A DNA stretch of 35,402 bases from Pseudomonadota bacterium. Lineage in GTDB: Bacteria > Pseudomonadota > Gammaproteobacteria > Steroidobacterales > Steroidobacteraceae. Shown here piece after piece: positions 7,997-16,918 of this stretch. The stretch lies in the NCBI GenBank assembly GCA_023423935.1, contig JAFAEQ010000080.1, positions 1-35,402 of the forward strand. Reading direction: 5' to 3'. A program made the translations under genes and the position numbers. The stretch's first letter is position 1, and every line of letters starts with the position of its first letter. Under the pieces are notes generated by a model. The model saw only the letters and a list, made by a program, of their open reading frames with translations, was not told where the DNA came from and made no database searches.

Positions 7997-8809
7997 TCAC
8001 CGCTCCGCCGGCGGCAAGCCGCGCGCGCCGCTGGTCGTCGCGGTATCCAGCCCGCGAACGCCGCGGAACGTGGCCCCGGTGAAGTCCGCGTTCGTGAGAT
8101 TCGCGTTCGAGAAGTCTGTGTCGATCAGCTCGGCATCGCGCAGATCTGCGTTGCTCAGATCGGCGCCTGACAGAATGGCACCGCCGAGGAGGGCATGATG
8201 GAGTCTCGCGCGAGTCAGCTTCGCGCGAGTCAGATCAGAGAAGCTGAAGTCGGCTCGGGAAAAATCCGCGTCGGAGAAGTCCGCCTCGACCGCCTTGGCA
8301 TTGACGATGTTCGCGCGCATCAATCCCATCGACTGATTCTTCATATCCGGCGCACCGTTCGTTCGAATCAGCTTCGCCCTGGAGAGATCCGCTTTCCGCA
8401 AGTCGCCGATCAGGCGGGCATCGGTCAGATCGGCGTCGGTCAGATTCGCGCCGGCGAGCTGGGCAGAAAACAATACCGCCTTGCGCAGCGTTGCCCGTGA
8501 CAGCTGCGCTCCCTCCAGAAAACTCACGGTCAGATTGCAGCGATCGAGAGTCGCGCCGGCGAGATTCGCGCCGTTCAGAACCGACGCGGAAAGATTGGCG
8601 CCATGAAAGTCGACCCCGGACAAATCCAGGTCGCTCAGGTTCTTTGCGTGAATCTCGGGGCTCGCGCCGTCACGCGTAGCTGCAATCATGGCGAGCACCT
8701 GCTCCCGCGAGAGTCGCTCATACCCTTCCCACTGCGTCGCGAATGCAGCGATTGCGAAGGTTATGCAGATGAGCCCAACGTACCAGCCCGCGGCCGAGGG
8801 GCGTTTCAT
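7997..8809 (-). CDS. pentapeptide-repeat protein with N-terminal membrane anchor
   Basis: 270 residues. A hydrophobic N-terminal segment (10-26) serves as an uncleaved anchor or signal. From about residue 56 to 250 the chain is a run of A(D/N)LxX repeats (for example GANLTDADLTDARLIG, ADFSDADFSRADFSFSDL), with one interruption near 150-165 (TNGAPDMKNQSMGL). It should fold as a right-handed quadrilateral beta-helix. The interruption could be a loop. Some family members mimic DNA and shield gyrase, but the periplasmic or membrane location here argues against that role. The start is supported by GGAGG nine bases upstream. Confidence 0.87.
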   Translation of the reverse strand: MKRPSAAGWYVGLICITFAIAAFATQWEGYERLSREQVLAMIAATRDGASPEIHAKNLSDLDLSGVDFHGANLSASVLNGANLAGATLDRCNLTVSFLEGAQLSRATLRKAVLFSAQLAGANLTDADLTDARLIGDLRKADLSRAKLIRTNGAPDMKNQSMGLMRANIVNAKAVEADFSDADFSRADFSFSDLTRAKLTRARLHHALLGGAILSGADLSNADLRDAELIDTDFSNANLTNADFTGATFRGVRGLDTATTSGARGLPPAER

Positions 8810-8967
8810 CGCGGGTCCCTCCGTGCTTCCCTCAGTGAGTACCGAAGCTTATACCCCCTGCTTGACGCCCGCGTTCGTCAGATCCGCATTGCGATGCGAC
8901 AACTCGATGAGCAGAACCGGCGGCCGATACGATGGATTCGGCTAGGGATACGCCGTCGAGAGAGCTA

Positions 8968-9402
8968 TCACTCCGTCGGAGACGATTCGCTGGAAGGTGG
9001 CGGCGCCGGCTTGGGTTCGGAGTACACCTGCCACGTTCCTCTGCTCGTGTAGTGCGGCAGCACCTTCGCCGTCACCGTTCCGGCGACGGTCGGCTTATTA
9101 GCGGCGGCGAGCTCCGGCATCGTCGTGTACAGCACGAGATCGCCCGGGCGCAACGCAGGGACCTTGTCGGCAATCATGGTGCTGAAGCACACGTTCTTGA
9201 GATCCGCCTGCGCGAGCAGTTCGGTGAGCGTTCCGGTTGGAATGCTCTTGTCCTCGGGATTCGCAATTTTGACGCTGCACATGTGACCTTGCACAGCCAG
9301 CACGATACCGAGCACCGGCCTGCCATCGCGCAGCGAGCAATCCAGATGCTCGCAGGCAAACTCGAAAGCTTCTGCGTTGGACTCGAATGTCCGATCCGCC
9401 AT
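8968..9402 (-). CDS. hypothetical protein
   Basis: 144 residues with no signal peptide or membrane segment. The body looks like a small beta-rich domain (VLGIVLAVQGHMCSVKI, RPGDLVLYTTM, AGTVTAKVLPHY), possibly an OB- or SH3-like barrel, and ends in a flexible PPPSSESSPTE tail. I do not recognise a family. It sits between the pentapeptide gene and the aldo/keto reductase gene on the same strand but more than 140 bases from each. Confidence 0.65.
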   Translation of the reverse strand: MADRTFESNAEAFEFACEHLDCSLRDGRPVLGIVLAVQGHMCSVKIANPEDKSIPTGTLTELLAQADLKNVCFSTMIADKVPALRPGDLVLYTTMPELAAANKPTVAGTVTAKVLPHYTSRGTWQVYSEPKPAPPPSSESSPTE

Positions 9403-9546
9403 GTTCTACTCGCTCTTCATTCATGCGCCTCGTGACGCGGCGCGCAGTCTCGCATGAAGACAGCAGAGAATGAAGTTTCCGCGGGGATCGCCGAGCGAGC
9501 GCAACCCGCCGACTCAACGATCCCCGGGAAGAGCGCTTGCGCCTGG

Positions 9547-10539
9547 CTACACGTTCACCGAAGCCATACTTGCAGCGGGATAACGCGCACCCGCAACCGG
9601 CGTATTCGACAGGACCGTGTCGATTCTCTCGAGCTCGGCCGAGGTGAGCGCGATCTGTGTCGCAGCTGCATTCTCATCGAGCCGGCTGGTCCGGCGAGTG
9701 CCGGGGATCGGTACGATGTCATCGCCCTGATGCAGCAACCACGCAAGTGCGAGTTGCGCTGGCGTGCAGCCGCGCGCCTGCGCGATCTCACTGATGGCAT
9801 CGACCAGTCGTCGATTCTGCTCGACGTTCTCATCCGAGAAGCGCGGATTCATGCGGCGCCAGTCGTTCGCATCGAGCTGCGATGCATTCTGGAATGCGCC
9901 GGTCAAGAAGCCGCGACCGAGAGGACTGTAGGCGACGAATCCGATGCCGAGCTCGCGACAGGTCGGCAGTACGGTGTCAATCACATCACGCGTCCACAGC
10001 GAAAACTCGCTTTGCAACGCCGTAATGGGATGGACTTGCGCGGCGCGTTCGATCGTCTGTGCTGAGGCTTCCGACAGTCCGAGATAGCGCACCTTGCCTG
10101 CCTTCACGAGCTCCGCCATGGCGCCGACCGTCTCTTCGATCGGAACTTTCGGATCGACGCGGTGCTGGTAGTAGAGATCGATCTGCTCGACCCCGAGACG
10201 CGCAAGGCTCGCATCGCATGCACTCCTCACATACTCGGGCCGGCCATCGATACCGAGGATCCGCCCGTCCGGCGCACGAACGTTGCCGAACTTCGTCGCG
10301 AGCACGATCTCGCCGCGGCGCGTCTTCAGTACCTGACTCAGCAGACGCTCATTGGCGCCGACACCGTACATGTCCGCCGTATCCAGAAAGTCGATGCCGA
10401 TATCGACTGCATGATTCAGCACCTGAAGGTTCGTCGCCTCATCGGCCGGCCCGTAGAAATCCGACATGCCCATACATCCGAGCCCGATCGCGGACACTTC
10501 GAGCTCGCCCAATCGACGTCGTGGAATGGAAGTCGCCAT
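9547..10539 (-). CDS. aldo/keto reductase
   Basis: 330 residues forming a TIM barrel. The catalytic tetrad is visible: Asp53 (FLDTADMYG), Tyr58, Lys83 (ATKFG) and His126 (YYQHRVDP). A C-terminal NADPH-binding stretch includes IPGTRRTSRLDENAAA. It matches the large group of NADPH-dependent reductases (AKR13/YakC-like) that act on aldehydes and ketones. The start has GAGG six bases upstream. It is divergent from the AraC regulator across 182 bases containing a candidate operator, an arrangement like YqhC with its reductase targets. Confidence 0.9.
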   Translation of the reverse strand: MATSIPRRRLGELEVSAIGLGCMGMSDFYGPADEATNLQVLNHAVDIGIDFLDTADMYGVGANERLLSQVLKTRRGEIVLATKFGNVRAPDGRILGIDGRPEYVRSACDASLARLGVEQIDLYYQHRVDPKVPIEETVGAMAELVKAGKVRYLGLSEASAQTIERAAQVHPITALQSEFSLWTRDVIDTVLPTCRELGIGFVAYSPLGRGFLTGAFQNASQLDANDWRRMNPRFSDENVEQNRRLVDAISEIAQARGCTPAQLALAWLLHQGDDIVPIPGTRRTSRLDENAAATQIALTSAELERIDTVLSNTPVAGARYPAASMASVNV

Positions 10540-10613
10540 GCTGCACCTCGTCTGGAGTATTCGACGAGCTCCAGCCTACGACCGGGCTCTCAAAGCCGAT
10601 AGCAAGCTCCTAC

Positions 10614-10632
10614 ACAATCCTTGCCCGATTGT
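10614..10632. promoter_or_regulatory. candidate operator between aldo/keto reductase and AraC genes
   Basis: An inverted repeat with six-base arms, ACAATC (10614-10619) and GATTGT (10627-10632), around a seven-base centre. It lies midway in the divergent region and is the only clear dyad there. A regulator site is the likely meaning, but this is inferred from position and symmetry alone. Confidence 0.4.
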
Positions 10633-10721
10633 CTGAAGCTAGTGATTCGCAGGCCTCCGGCAATAGGAACGCTGCAGCAGATGCGTAATCATCCACGCAG
10701 GTCACCGCAGGACGTCGAATC

Positions 10722-11633
10722 ATGAGCAGCAACAAGATCGTGCCGATCGATCCTCAACAGGCCGAGCTTGTTCGACGCGTCATGCAGACGGTTGAACGAG
10801 ACGGCGTCACCGAAACCGCGCTGCCCGGCGTCGGGTTCATGCGTGGCACCGAGGTCGTACAGCCATTGCCCTCGGTCGTATCCCCGAGCCTGTGCATCGT
10901 GGTGCAGGGTCGAAAGCGCGCGATCGTTGATGGCGAATCGTTCTATTACGACCCGTTCAACTACCTGCTGGTGCCGCTCACGCTACCGGTCTTCGGACAG
11001 ATTCTCGACGCCTCTCCGGAGCGCCCTTACCTGTGCATCCGCATCCACATCGACATGCGCGAGGTCAGTCGCCTGCTTCTCGAGACGGCGGATCGCGGAA
11101 CGCCCATCGAACGGACTCACAAACCGCTCTATGTCGGACGGATGAATCCCGAGCTGGTGGATGTCGTGCTCCGTCTCGTGCGCCTGCTGGATTCGCCAGG
11201 CGACATTCCGATCCTTCAACCGCTGGCATTGCGCGAGATCTGGTATCGGCTGTTACGCGGCGACATGGGATCACGCCTGCGGGAGCTCGTCGAACAGGAC
11301 GGGCCCGTCCAGCGAATCAGTCGCGCAATCGAGATGCTGCAGACACGCTACGACCAGCCGCTGCACGTCGAGGATCTGGCAGACGCCGCTCACATGAGCG
11401 TTTCGAACTTTCACGCGCACTTCAAAGCAGTGACCTCGTTTTCTCCGCTGCAATTCCAGAAGCGGCTGCGCCTCCACGAAGCGCGACGCTTGATGATGAG
11501 CGAGGGATTCGACAGCGCGAGCGCCGGACATCGCGTGGGCTATTCGAGTCCGTCGCAGTTCAATCGCGAGTACCGCAGACTCTTCGGCGCACCGCCCCAT
11601 CGCGATGTAATGCAGCTTCGAGCACAGATCTAG
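10722..11633 (+). CDS. AraC family transcriptional regulator (YqhC-like)
   Basis: 303 residues. The N-terminal domain (about 25-170) is the AraC-type PF06719 kind (PSLCIVVQGRKRAIVDGESFYYDP). The C-terminal part (about 200-300) carries two helix-turn-helix motifs, including HVEDLADAAHMSVSNFHAHFKAVTSFSPLQFQKRLRLHEARRL and the GYSSPSQFNREYRRLFG signature. YqhC of this type senses aldehydes and activates a reductase; by analogy it probably controls the divergent aldo/keto reductase. The effector is not known. Confidence 0.9.
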   Translation: MSSNKIVPIDPQQAELVRRVMQTVERDGVTETALPGVGFMRGTEVVQPLPSVVSPSLCIVVQGRKRAIVDGESFYYDPFNYLLVPLTLPVFGQILDASPERPYLCIRIHIDMREVSRLLLETADRGTPIERTHKPLYVGRMNPELVDVVLRLVRLLDSPGDIPILQPLALREIWYRLLRGDMGSRLRELVEQDGPVQRISRAIEMLQTRYDQPLHVEDLADAAHMSVSNFHAHFKAVTSFSPLQFQKRLRLHEARRLMMSEGFDSASAGHRVGYSSPSQFNREYRRLFGAPPHRDVMQLRAQI

Positions 11634-11925
11634 ACTATCCCTTCCTGACTGTTGACTTCTCTACTTCTTGCCGGACACGCGCATCCAACAGCTTCTTCCG
11701 TCCCCATCTCGCCGGATTCTTTTTACCGCTTTGTAAAATGGAAAGGGTTGTAGGGAATTCGGGCGTGGAACGAATGAGACATCTTGTTCCACCAATAATT
11801 TCTTTCTAGTTTTCGCGCGCGACGGAACAACTCCGTCGATCGCCCGGACTCGACGACCACATCAGCGGGGACAAGAGCCCGGTCATTCACAAGCCGAAGC
11901 ACAATCGGCTTCGATGGGGAAACTT
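11634..11925. other. 292-base intergenic region upstream of the glycosidase-like gene
   Basis: AT-richer than its surroundings around 11720-11815 (runs such as TTTTTACC and AATAATTTCTTTC), so probably a promoter region for the secreted glycosidase-like gene. Near its end, a seven-base-stem hairpin (AAGCCGA 11891-11897 with TCGGCTT 11905-11911) sits just before the GGGGA ribosome binding site and could modulate translation. No gene seen. Confidence 0.4.
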
Positions 11926-12828
11926 ATGCGCACTCTTGCACTCCGTGCAGCATGCCTGCTGCTTGCGTCCTGCTCCTTTGGTATCGGCACAGCATCGGCG
12001 GCTGCCAACCCCATGGGCATTGCCTGGAAATCCAGTACGAACGTCGAGCTCTACGCCAAGCCGACAGGAATGCTCATCGCAGGACGATGCAATACCGCAG
12101 ACCCGAAGTTCGCGGCGGCGCGCGCCAAGGGTGCCGAAGTGCTGGTTTATCTGAATCCCGTCGAGCGTCCCGACAATTACGTGTGCGCGCCTGACGAGAA
12201 GTTCTATATGGGCAATCGTGGCAAGGTGCCGCTGTGGCCTTATCCGAGCTACGGACAGCGACTGAACTGGGGCGGCACGAAGCTCACCGACATGCGCCCC
12301 GGCTCCGCGTGGATCCTGCATGTCGTGAAGTACGTCGAAGGCCTCATGCGCGAAGGCAAGGTCGACGGTGTATTCCTGGACGTGGTCGGCGGCCAGCTCT
12401 GGAGCAGCCTTGCGAACTGGAATTCCTGGTCCACCTCTGAGAAGAATGCATGGACGGACGGCAATATCGATCTGGTGAAACGCCTCGATGCGAAGCGCCG
12501 CGCCATCAACCCGTTCTTCATCATCGTGAACAACAACGTGTGGCATCGCCGTGAAGACACGCGACCGCAGGCCGGCGAGCGCTACGTCGATGGCGTCGTG
12601 TTCGAGCACCACAAGGTGTCTTCGACATGGCACAAGCAGTACGCCGGCCGCAAGTTCGGGGATCTGGGCCAGCGCCGCGTTCTCGTGATCGCGCGCGACA
12701 CGACTGAAGCCAAGGCCTGGGCGAAAGTGCCCGGCGTGACCCACGTGTCGAACCAGGCGACCAACCAGTACGCCTACCCGACCAAGCCGGTCATTTCCTT
12801 CAACTATCTCGGCGACCGCGAAAAATAG
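11926..12828 (+). CDS. secreted TIM-barrel glycoside-hydrolase-like protein (GH114/GHL type)
   Basis: 300 residues from the preferred start at 11926, which has GGGGA six bases upstream; an ATG 12 bases earlier is the alternative. The N-terminus MRTLALRAACLLLASCSFG is a secretion signal; LASC could be a lipobox, or cleavage may occur after TASA. The body has alternating beta strands typical of a barrel: VLVYLNPVE, VDGVFLDVVG (probable catalytic Asp), FFIIVNNNV and DGVVFEHH. It resembles the GH114-related or GHL putative glycosidases acting on bacterial exopolysaccharide; substrate uncertain. It is followed by a strong hairpin. Confidence 0.65.
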   Translation: MRTLALRAACLLLASCSFGIGTASAAANPMGIAWKSSTNVELYAKPTGMLIAGRCNTADPKFAAARAKGAEVLVYLNPVERPDNYVCAPDEKFYMGNRGKVPLWPYPSYGQRLNWGGTKLTDMRPGSAWILHVVKYVEGLMREGKVDGVFLDVVGGQLWSSLANWNSWSTSEKNAWTDGNIDLVKRLDAKRRAINPFFIIVNNNVWHRREDTRPQAGERYVDGVVFEHHKVSSTWHKQYAGRKFGDLGQRRVLVIARDTTEAKAWAKVPGVTHVSNQATNQYAYPTKPVISFNYLGDREK

Positions 12829-12840
12829 GCGCTGACTGGG

Positions 12841-12870
12841 GCGCCCTTCTGCAGCTCTGCAGAAGGGCGC
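12841..12870 (+). terminator. strong 14-bp-stem hairpin
   Basis: Arms GCGCCCTTCTGCAG (12841-12854) and CTGCAGAAGGGCGC (12857-12870) around CT form a perfect hairpin 12 bases after the glycosidase-like stop. No T-run follows, so it is either a Rho-assisted or stabilising 3' structure rather than a canonical intrinsic terminator. Confidence 0.7.
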
Positions 12871-12987
12871 TCGAGGTGCGTGCGGTAAACCGGGCCTCGC
12901 TGACTAACGCTCGAACACCGCGCGATCGCAAATTCAAACGTTCGCTCGTACTTGTCTGCTCGGACCTCTCGCCTCCTGATTCATTCC

Positions 12988-13101
12988 AGGTAACCTCTGA
13001 TCAATTCTCCATTCGCAACCATAGTTGCTTCGCCCACCGAAGCATTTCAACCAGTTGCAGACTTGCGAAGGTCAGGGAAGTCGATAAATCAGAGCTTCCC
13101 T
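12988..13101 (+). repeat. MITE-like repeat, copy 1 (114 bp)
   Basis: It matches the element at 16660-16770 with five substitutions and three one-base gaps. Its ends are imperfect inverted repeats: AGGTAACCTCTGAT at the left and, read from the other strand, AGGGAAGCTCTGAT at the right (12 of 14 matching). Inside is a perfect hairpin TGCTTCG/CGAAGCA, and at the right a hairpin AGGGAAG (13074-13080)/CTTCCCT (13095-13101). No open frame. It looks like a non-autonomous element of an IS family whose ends contain CCTCTGAT. It ends 46 bases before the YciI-like start. Confidence 0.78.
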
Positions 13102-13147
13102 AGATCTTCCGGTATCGTTGTCGGCGAACCTGCACGGGATACTCGCC

Positions 13148-13537
13148 ATGACCGACTCGTCCACAAAGCAATATCTGTTGTTATCGCGCGGCCACTGGGA
13201 TCCGCGGAAATCGAAAGAAGAGATTCAGGCAGCCATCGACAGCTTCTACGCTTGGTACGAGCAGATGCTCGCGGCAGGCAAGTTCCAGCCAGGTCATCGA
13301 CTTGCAGTGGAAGGGAAGCTCGTCTCTCAGCTCGGCATCACGGATGGTCCCTTCGCCGAGGCGAAGGAAGTGATTGGCGGTTACTGGTTCATTCTGGCGA
13401 ACAGTCTCGAGGAAGCGGCTCGCTACGCCTCGGACAATCCTTGCCTCGCCTGCGGGCTCTCATACGAAGTACGCCCGCTCGAGCTCGAGCGGGCCAGCGC
13501 TTTTCGAACCGCTAACGAGACGCCGCGCTCTGCCTGA
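13148..13537 (+). CDS. YciI family protein
   Basis: About 129 residues of ferredoxin-like alpha/beta fold. The family segment is LGITDGPFAEAKEVIGGYWFILANSLEEAARYASDNPC, with the DGPF...K motif usual in YCII-related proteins, which are often found beside sigma factors or regulators. Biochemical role is unknown. The start at 13148 has GGGA eight bases upstream; an ATG-like start ten codons earlier is possible. It lies immediately downstream of a MITE-like repeat, which may contribute its 5' leader. Confidence 0.83.
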   Translation: MTDSSTKQYLLLSRGHWDPRKSKEEIQAAIDSFYAWYEQMLAAGKFQPGHRLAVEGKLVSQLGITDGPFAEAKEVIGGYWFILANSLEEAARYASDNPCLACGLSYEVRPLELERASAFRTANETPRSA

Positions 13538-13543
13538 ACCCGA

Positions 13544-14266
13544 TCAATAGCGACCGAACACGGCCGCAATTGCGCTGCTGCCCCGACCGATAGGATCTTT
13601 GCGGATCGCCTTCTCTTCCTCGGCGACCTGGGAGAAAAGCGCGTCGAGGCTCTGCGTCAGCACATGCTGCTCGAGGTCGAGGTCGGGCTTGTTGGACAGC
13701 GGCACCTGCTTGTACGCCGTCAGGAACTTGTCGTACTGATTGTAGAAACCGATCTGCTGCAGGTTGGCCTTGATGATCGGCAGATAGCGCGCTCGCAGAT
13801 CGGCTTCCGTGTGCTGACGAAAATACTGTGTCGCGGCCGTGTCTGCGCCCCGCACGATGCCGATCGCATCGGTCACCGTCATGCCACGCACCGTGTTCAC
13901 GAACAGCGTCTTCGCCTCGACAGCGGCATGCTCCGCGGCCTGGTTCATCAGCAACTCGACGCGATCGATCTGACCGCCGAGCCCGAACTGCCGCAGACGT
14001 GCGGCCAATGGCTGCACCGACTGCGGCAGCTGGATGCGATAGAGCGCACTGTTCTGATATCCGCCGACCTGCGACAACAGATCCGCGGCTCGCGTACTGC
14101 CAAGCTCGAGCGACTCCTTGACCCCACGCGCCAACGGACCGTCGGTCGTTTGTCCGGCCCCGCTCTGGGCCATCTGCGACATCTCGGCGCACGCGCCCAT
14201 ACTAAGCGCAACGAGCGCCGTCAAGGCCAGGAGGGTCACGCGGCGAACAAGGGACTGCATCTGCAT
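13544..14266 (-). CDS. DUF4197 domain lipoprotein
   Basis: About 240 residues from the start at 14266. The longer open frame upstream is rejected because the lipoprotein signal begins here: MQMQSLVRRVTLLALTALVALSMGAC, lipobox MGAC. The mature part has the DUF4197 pattern (AVEAKTLFVNTVRGMTVTDAIGIVRGADTAATQYFRQHTEADL, then FLTAYKQVPL and DLEQHVLTQSLDALFSQVAEEEKAIRKDP). It is probably anchored in an envelope membrane; role unknown in the family. It converges on the YciI gene with six bases between. Confidence 0.85.
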   Translation of the reverse strand: MQMQSLVRRVTLLALTALVALSMGACAEMSQMAQSGAGQTTDGPLARGVKESLELGSTRAADLLSQVGGYQNSALYRIQLPQSVQPLAARLRQFGLGGQIDRVELLMNQAAEHAAVEAKTLFVNTVRGMTVTDAIGIVRGADTAATQYFRQHTEADLRARYLPIIKANLQQIGFYNQYDKFLTAYKQVPLSNKPDLDLEQHVLTQSLDALFSQVAEEEKAIRKDPIGRGSSAIAAVFGRY

Positions 14267-14553
14267 ACGGAGTCGTTCCTGCTGATCAAAAACGACGGAA
14301 TTGTTACCTGCTTCGGATCGCAATGCTCGGGGTTGCTTCACAGATGCCTCGTAAGACAGGCGATCGTGAGAACCGCCATTGCGTGGATGGGCGTCGGGCC
14401 GCGCAGCCCTCAGACACGGATCCGCCCTGCTCCAGCTTCCACTTTCCTGGCGGAGAAACTTGCTGCAGGGAACAAAGATCAGAACCGGTGTGTTAGCCAG
14501 CTCGCGGCCGGACCGACTGCGGGCACGTGGGCCGGCGATCAAGGGGAGGACAC

Positions 14554-15630
14554 ATGCGGATTTTCGTCACCGGGGCACTCGGCTTCATCGGTGCGCACTT
14601 CGTCGAGCGCGCACTGGCCGAAGGACATGAGATCAGTGGTCTCTATCGGGGACCACAACCCGGACAGGCAGAGCTATTGCGGAAGTTCACCGCACAGGGC
14701 GCACGACTCGTGCCGGGCGACGTCCTCGAACCTGCGACCTATGCAGACTCGCTCCAGGGCGCAGATTGCGTCTGTCATTTCGCCGCAGCGTTCAAAGGCT
14801 CGGGCCACAGCGATGACGATTTCCATCGCATCAATGTCCTCGGCACCGAACAGGTGCTGGCTGCTGCAGCGGCCGCCGGCGTAAAGCGATTCGTGTTCTG
14901 CAGCACCGCGGGCATTTACGGCCAACGACTGGACGGCATGACCGACGAGACGGCGCCGCCACAGCCCTGGAACGGCTACGAGCGCAGCAAACATGCAGCT
15001 GAAGAATCGCTACGCACGCGCGCAGCGGAACTCGGGATCGAATACGTGATCCTTCGCCCTGCCGTCGTGTACGGGCCTCGCGACGATCGTCTGCTGAAGC
15101 TCTTCCGCTCAGCCGCGAAAGGCCGATTCCCACTCTTCGGTCGCGGCGAGGGCCGGCGTCACATGGTGTACGTGACGGATGTGGCCGATGCGTTCTTGCT
15201 CGGATGCAAGACACCGCAGGCCGCCAACCAGGAGATGATCATCGCCGGGCCGCGCGCCATTCCGCTGCGGGGCATGCTTGAAGTGCTCGCCGAGGTCGTT
15301 CAGCGACGCAGCTGCGGCCCCCGGTTGCCGCTCGCACCAATGCAGGCGCTCGCCGCTATCGTCGAAGATGCCTGCAAACTGATCGGCGTGAATCCGCCGC
15401 TGTACCGACGACGAATGGATTTCTATCGAAGCGATGCGGCGTTCGATTGTTCGCGCGCACGCAAGATTCTGGGCTGGTCGCCCCGCGTCGATCTGCGTGA
15501 AGGTTTCAGCCAGACCTACGAAGCGACTCGCGCACGATCGTCTCTGACCACGCAGATCGCCAGCTACGCACTCGGGGCCGTCACGCTGCTGAGCGATTCG
15601 CCGTTCGAGCAGGCGTGCATGGTGGTGTAG
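14554..15630 (+). CDS. NAD-dependent epimerase/dehydratase
   Basis: 358 residues from MRIFVTG at 14554, with GGGGAGGA just upstream. The Rossmann motif GALGFIG is at about 7-13, followed by the CHFAAAF core, then STAGIYG with YERSK (YxxxK) as the catalytic pair. HMVYVTDVADAFL is typical of extended SDRs that modify nucleotide sugars, though steroid or dihydroflavonol-type substrates are possible. The 3' end overlaps the convergent flippase-like gene by 50 bases. With the glycosyltransferases at 20-23 kb it may belong to cell-surface sugar metabolism, but the distance makes this weak. Confidence 0.87.
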   Translation: MRIFVTGALGFIGAHFVERALAEGHEISGLYRGPQPGQAELLRKFTAQGARLVPGDVLEPATYADSLQGADCVCHFAAAFKGSGHSDDDFHRINVLGTEQVLAAAAAAGVKRFVFCSTAGIYGQRLDGMTDETAPPQPWNGYERSKHAAEESLRTRAAELGIEYVILRPAVVYGPRDDRLLKLFRSAAKGRFPLFGRGEGRRHMVYVTDVADAFLLGCKTPQAANQEMIIAGPRAIPLRGMLEVLAEVVQRRSCGPRLPLAPMQALAAIVEDACKLIGVNPPLYRRRMDFYRSDAAFDCSRARKILGWSPRVDLREGFSQTYEATRARSSLTTQIASYALGAVTLLSDSPFEQACMVV

Positions 15631-16615
15631 CGTCGAGCTCCAGCTGCGGACTCTTGCCATCATCGAAGAAGCACCACAGGCCGCACAGACCACTGACACC
15701 TAGCGCGAGCACACGAAGCAGCAGCGCCGCAAGCACCGCCGTCTCCAGCTCCCCGCCGAGCGCCACCATCGTGCCCGCGATCGAGCCCTCGACCACGCCC
15801 AGGCCCGAGATCGAAACAGGCAGCACTGACGCAAGACCAGCCGCCGCCGTCACGAGCAATGCGGTTGGAATGTCGATGCTGGATCCCACGGCTGCGAAGC
15901 ACAGCAGTACCACCCACGCCGCCAGCGCCTGAAAAACGGCCGACGCGACCAGCAGCCCGATCCATTCGCGACGCCATCGCAAAATGTTCCCGAGCATCGC
16001 CTCGACGCCTGCCAGTCGCTTGAAGCGGCGCGACAGCACTCCACGCCGCGCAAGTCCGACGAGCACCGGGAGAACCACCAATCCGATCGCACCTGCGACG
16101 CAACAGGCGATGACGAAACTGCGCGCGAGGGGATGCTCGAGAAGGAGCAGCGCTCCCACGAATCCATTCATCATGAGCACACCGACGCCAACGATGCGTT
16201 CGACGACCACAGCCGAGACTGCAGCCGTTTTCTCTCCCGCTGCCGACCAGGTTCGATACACGCGGTAGACATCGCCACCGATCGCGGACGGCAGAAAATT
16301 ATTGAAGAAGTAAGCCATGCAGCCGATGCGGAACAGATATCGCCAGGGAAACGGCTGATCGTGAAGGCGCAACGCCCAGTACCACTTCATCGCGTTGACG
16401 GGCATTTCAGCCCCGATCACCGTAAACGCCACAATCGCGATCCAGATATCCAGTTGGCTCGCGTGCTCACGCAGCGCGCTCCAGTCCATCATGGATGCAA
16501 GCGCGATCAGCAGGATTGCAGCGATTACGATACGAAGCCAGCGCGGCATCAGGGAACGGCCATTCAGCGACACAGAGCGCACTGAAACGGCTGACAGGCG
16601 GGACGGTTCCCTCAT
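15581..16615 (-). CDS. lysylphosphatidylglycerol-synthase-TM/flippase-like membrane protein
   Basis: 344 residues with about eight membrane segments. It has the family signature FFNNFLPSAIGGDVYRVYR (loop motif LPSxxGGD), ERIVGVGVLM and SISGLGVVEGSIAGTMVALGG. It lacks the C-terminal lysyltransferase domain of MprF, so it is the membrane part only, as in AglD-related proteins linked to lipid-linked sugar transport. A start at residue 23 (MPRWLR, 16549) is possible. Its C-terminal 50 bases overlap the epimerase gene. Confidence 0.83.
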   Translation of the reverse strand: MREPSRLSAVSVRSVSLNGRSLMPRWLRIVIAAILLIALASMMDWSALREHASQLDIWIAIVAFTVIGAEMPVNAMKWYWALRLHDQPFPWRYLFRIGCMAYFFNNFLPSAIGGDVYRVYRTWSAAGEKTAAVSAVVVERIVGVGVLMMNGFVGALLLLEHPLARSFVIACCVAGAIGLVVLPVLVGLARRGVLSRRFKRLAGVEAMLGNILRWRREWIGLLVASAVFQALAAWVVLLCFAAVGSSIDIPTALLVTAAAGLASVLPVSISGLGVVEGSIAGTMVALGGELETAVLAALLLRVLALGVSGLCGLWCFFDDGKSPQLELDATPPCTPARTANRSAA

Positions 16616-16659
16616 CCTAACTGCGCGCGCCAGGCACGGACGGAGGCTCGCGGCGGCTC

Positions 16660-16770
16660 AGGTAACCCCTGATCAATTCGCCATTCGCATCCATAGTTGC
16701 TTCGCCCACCGAAGCATTTCAACCAGTTGCGGACTTGCGAAGGTCAGGAAGTCGATGAATCAGACTTCCT
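16660..16770 (+). repeat. MITE-like repeat, copy 2 (111 bp)
   Basis: Second copy of the element at 12988-13101, in the same orientation. The central hairpin TGCTTCG/CGAAGCA is identical. The right-end hairpin is kept despite length changes: AGGAAG pairs with CTTCCT here, AGGGAAG with CTTCCCT in copy 1, so both arms lost one base. It lies about 150 bases upstream of the tonB-like start. No clear target-site duplication. Confidence 0.78.
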
Positions 16771-16918
16771 CGGAGCCTCTCTCGTTGTTGCATCAACCGT
16801 TCATGCAAAGGCCGCAGTGCCATTCCAGAGGGCTCGTTGCTATGCTTTGGCTCAGCGGATTGCATGGCAGATGCACTCTTGCGCCGCGGCGCCAATATGA
16901 CAAGTGAGCTCGGCCTCG

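Noticed and set aside
7997..8809. Short periodic repeats considered as a DNA repeat or CRISPR.
   Set aside because: The period comes from pentapeptide codons in a real coding frame; no spacers or exact repeats.
12988..13101. Considered as an integron attC site because of its hairpins.
   Set aside because: No recognisable R'/R'' core sites (GTTRRRY/RYYYAAC) at the ends and no cassette structure or integrase; the inverted termini fit a MITE-like element better.
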